Shown in pieces: positions 32,093 through 33,991 of a DNA stretch of 33,991 nucleotides. This stretch comes from Legionella genomosp. 1 (GTDB taxonomy: Bacteria; Pseudomonadota; Gammaproteobacteria; Legionellales; Legionellaceae), in assembly GCA_945878975.1 (NCBI GenBank), contig CAMCUM010000026.1, positions 1-33,991 of the forward strand. The letters are read 5' to 3'. Each line of letters begins with the position of its first letter. Position 1 is the stretch's first letter. Under the pieces are notes generated by a model. The model was not told the DNA's origin. It saw nothing but the letters and a program-made list of their open reading frames with translations, and did not search any database. A program made the translations under genes and the position numbers.

Positions 32093-33112
32093 ATGCCGAC
32101 ATCACCACATAGCAGGCTTGATTATAACTCTAGTATTGCTGACTTAATAGTAGCTTATGAGGAGTTGCATGCGAATTTAAGAACGGAAAATCAGTTACAT
32201 ATTGAAATAGAAAAATTACATATTATTCTTTGTGTAGAGTCAAAGTTAAAAAGAGAGATACTTCAACCAGTGATGATCGGTCGGGTCGAAGCTCCACAAC
32301 AGCAAACTTTTTTTGAAAAATTGCTGTATTATGTTTTGATGAGTTTTGGGATCCTTCACAGTTTGTTTAGAAGCTATATGTTTGGGAATGGATTGGTTGC
32401 ATTGATTCCAGCTCTTAGTTCCCCTGTTCGTATCATGTTATCGTTGCTTTACGTTTGTTTACAAACGATACTATTTTATGGATTTGATATTTCTTTATTA
32501 AAAAGTAGATTTGGATTTTCAGGAAGTAATACAAATTTATATCAATTTATCAATACACTGATAGAACAAATAGGCGCGATTAATAGTATTAATCGACTAC
32601 TATCTACTGTACTGGTTTTTACAATAGATAATGAGTCAAAAGCAGATTACGATCGTATTATTGCAATATTTAATCAAGATTTTCAAAGAAAATATCAAGT
32701 GCTACAAACTAATGATAATTCTATCTATAGGAAAATTGCAATTGTCGGAATGGTCGGATTTGGTGTTGTTTCTACCATAGCAGGTAGTTATTTTATGACA
32801 AATTCTATTTTATTATTTTACGCTGCAAATTTGGTTGGAACGCCATGGGGCTGGGCAATAGTCGCACTTTTTGTCGCAATAGAGCTTGGATATTATTATG
32901 CGATGGGTGCAACGGGAGTAGTAAATCTTATAAACAAAGATTATAAAAATGTTAACAAATTGCATAGAGAATTTTCTATATTTCAAAATGAGCAAAATAG
33001 CGATCATTTAAGGCAAATAAAATATCTAAATTATCGTTTCGGTCCAAAAATACAAAAAGAAGTTGCGACACAGACAGATGAGAACAGTTTACTGACACAA
33101 ATAGGTGTTTAA
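32093..33112 (+). CDS. Hypothetical membrane protein with C-terminal TQT motif
   Basis: A 339-aa protein of no family I recognise. Residues 1-70 are hydrophilic and helical. Hydrophobic segments lie at about 75-145 (YYVLMSFGILHSLF and following) and 215-275 (IAIVGMVGFGVVSTIAGSYF, GWAIVALFVAIELGYYYAM), giving two membrane blocks around a soluble loop. The tail is polar and holds VATQTD at residues 324-329. That matches the core TQT motif recognised by the eukaryotic dynein light chain LC8, in a position (disordered C-terminus) where such motifs work. It may be a host-membrane-inserted effector, but this is inference. No good ribosome binding site is seen. Confidence 0.7.
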   Translation: MPTSPHSRLDYNSSIADLIVAYEELHANLRTENQLHIEIEKLHIILCVESKLKREILQPVMIGRVEAPQQQTFFEKLLYYVLMSFGILHSLFRSYMFGNGLVALIPALSSPVRIMLSLLYVCLQTILFYGFDISLLKSRFGFSGSNTNLYQFINTLIEQIGAINSINRLLSTVLVFTIDNESKADYDRIIAIFNQDFQRKYQVLQTNDNSIYRKIAIVGMVGFGVVSTIAGSYFMTNSILLFYAANLVGTPWGWAIVALFVAIELGYYYAMGATGVVNLINKDYKNVNKLHREFSIFQNEQNSDHLRQIKYLNYRFGPKIQKEVATQTDENSLLTQIGV

Positions 33113-33197
33113 TTCGGGTTGTTTTCTCAAGCCATTGTTCAATCTTGAGCAATATGGGGTCGCAACATGTATGTAGTACCGATATTTGAGAGTTATT

Positions 33198-33377
33198 ATG
33201 TCAATAACAAGAAGGTACGTGATATTTGATGAGTTAGAAAAAGAGGAAAATAGGGCTTTATTGAATGAAAATAAAATCAAAAATACTTTAATTCAAGATA
33301 TAAAAAATCCAATCCAATTTGTTGTTGAAGATGCAGATGAAGTTAATACTGGGTTTGAATTGGAGATGTTTCTTTGA
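33198..33377 (+). CDS. Small hypothetical protein, 59 aa
   Basis: ATG 33198 with GAGAG seven bases upstream gives a 59-residue acidic peptide (MSITRRYVIFDELEKEENR...). It is helical in the middle and ends in a short hydrophobic run. No family is recognised. It lies 85 bases after the membrane protein gene and may share its transcript. Coding status rests only on the start context and composition. Confidence 0.4.
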   Translation: MSITRRYVIFDELEKEENRALLNENKIKNTLIQDIKNPIQFVVEDADEVNTGFELEMFL

Positions 33378-33428
33378 CATCATTCAAAATGAAAGATCTG
33401 ATACAATGACATTGATAGGAGCATGTGA

Positions 33429-33457
33429 TTTACTGATCTACCCAGAGACGATATACT
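33429..33457 (+). promoter_or_regulatory. Promoter of the HU gene (TTTACT-17-TATACT)
   Basis: TTTACT at 33429-33434 and TATACT at 33452-33457 are 17 bases apart, about 30 bases before the HU start. A second candidate, an extended -10 TGATACAAT at 33399-33407, lies further upstream with a TTGACA at a poor distance (33374-33379). Dual promoters are common for HU genes. Confidence 0.5.
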
Positions 33458-33487
33458 CAAACTTAAAAACAATTAGGATCTTAAAGA

Positions 33488-33766
33488 ATGCATAAAAAAG
33501 AGTTTATTGATTTGATAAGTGATAAAGCCAGTCTCACCAAAAAAGATGCCGAAGTTGCATTGCATGCGGTACTTGATTCATTGACGGAATTATTGGCGAA
33601 AGGCGACTCGATTGTACTACCAGGATTTGCAAGCTTATCTGTCAAAAAGCGTGCAGCTCGAAAAGGCCGCAATCCAGCAACAGGTAAAGTCATAGATATT
33701 CCTGCAAACAACGCAGTAAGTTTTAAAGCGGGCCAAAAACTAAAAGACGCCATTAATCAGAAGTAA
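33488..33766 (+). CDS. hup: HU-family nucleoid DNA-binding protein
   Basis: A 92-aa histone-like protein, full length. It begins MHKKEFIDLISDKASLTKKDAE and has the GRNPATGKVIDIPA beta-arm, with the Pro that intercalates into DNA, followed by SFKAGQKLKDAIN. The pattern is closer to HU (hupB type) than to IHF, which has a different arm (RNPKTGE) and usually a longer tail. HU compacts and bends DNA as a dimer. AGGA at 33475-33478 is the ribosome binding site. This may be an accessory copy near mobile DNA or the housekeeping one; the window does not decide. Confidence 0.93.
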   Translation: MHKKEFIDLISDKASLTKKDAEVALHAVLDSLTELLAKGDSIVLPGFASLSVKKRAARKGRNPATGKVIDIPANNAVSFKAGQKLKDAINQK

Positions 33767-33855
33767 CAAGCTTGCTTCTGAACGCGAGAGAGGTCTTGCG
33801 TATCTTTTCAAAATCCAGTAACCTGGTTTACCGGAGTCCTTCAAATACACTTAAA

Positions 33856-33991
33856 ATGCCAAATAAAACTTATATTCCTATTGCCGTTTTAGACACCATG
33901 CAGGACGTGATAGACCAATACAAAGACTGCATGGTACATGACAATCCAAAACAAGTAATTCGCGACTGGCTTGATCATTGTTTTGCAAAAA
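33856..33991 (+). CDS. Partial unidentified gene, 3' end outside window
   Basis: From ATG 33856 the frame stays open to the window edge (45 codons, beginning MPNKTYIPIAVLDTMQDVI). The composition looks like protein, with a helix containing Gln, Asp and Trp. No family can be named from so little, and no good ribosome binding site is adjacent; a GGAG lies 17 bases upstream. Confidence 0.4.
   Translation, partial: MPNKTYIPIAVLDTMQDVIDQYKDCMVHDNPKQVIRDWLDHCFAK

Noticed and set aside
33758-33780. Hairpin over the HU stop codon (CAGAAG...CTTCTG) as a terminator
   Set aside because: No T-tract follows, so it is only a possible mRNA structure.
1-33991. CRISPR arrays, tRNA or rRNA genes, complete insertion sequences
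   Set aside because: I saw no regularly spaced repeats, cloverleaf-like conserved tRNA segments, rRNA signatures or transposase genes.

Overview
The window is clearly AT-rich by eye (not counted) and densely coded. It looks like accessory DNA of a gammaproteobacterium, most plausibly a host-associated or intracellular one of Legionellales type. The clues are a secreted histidine acid phosphatase, several orphan proteins with effector-like composition, and one small acetyltransferase that starts with two perfect eukaryotic PCNA-binding (PIP) boxes. The taxonomic guess is inference; no rRNA or tRNA is present to settle it.

Layout. (1) 1-6027: the end of a tyrosine recombinase, two unrecognised proteins, a GNAT protein with tandem PIP boxes, a papain-like-fold candidate and a ParDE toxin-antitoxin operon whose promoter lies inside a perfect 20-bp inverted repeat. 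(2) 6071-28360: a biosynthetic gene cluster of about 22 kb in four transcription units. (3) 28367-33377: histidine acid phosphatase, a 468-nt gene-poor gap with a small GC-rich hairpin repeat, an Atm1/HMT-type ABC transporter, a membrane protein with a TQT-like tail motif and a small protein. (4) 33488-33991: an HU-type nucleoid protein and the start of one more gene.

Main result. The cluster reads as a peptidyl C-nucleoside antibiotic pathway. A TruD-like pseudouridine synthase (supplier of pseudouridine 5'-phosphate in malayamycin biosynthesis) sits in one operon with a MurA-like enolpyruvyltransferase (NikO/PolA/MalO role), a radical SAM enzyme (NikJ/PolH role, octosyl acid closure), a CX5R phosphatase, a small P-loop kinase, a 2OG-Fe(II) oxygenase, a CmlA-type diiron beta-hydroxylase and a carbamoyltransferase. 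A second unit adds a dihydropyrimidine dehydrogenase-like enzyme and a membrane protein. A third adds an aminotransferase, an MFS exporter, a GrpB-GNAT fusion and an aromatic amino acid hydroxylase. A fourth adds an aldo/keto reductase, an A-T-C NRPS, an SDR with a displaced catalytic Tyr and a second 2OG oxygenase. Together these cover nearly every enzyme class needed for an aminohexuronic-acid nucleoside of nikkomycin/polyoxin type, but on pseudouridine, joined to a beta-hydroxylated and possibly carbamoylated amino acid. I know this chemistry from GC-rich Streptomyces; here all the genes are AT-rich like their flanks, so any transfer is old or the lineage is separate. The predicted product is inference; the enzyme family calls rest on visible motifs.
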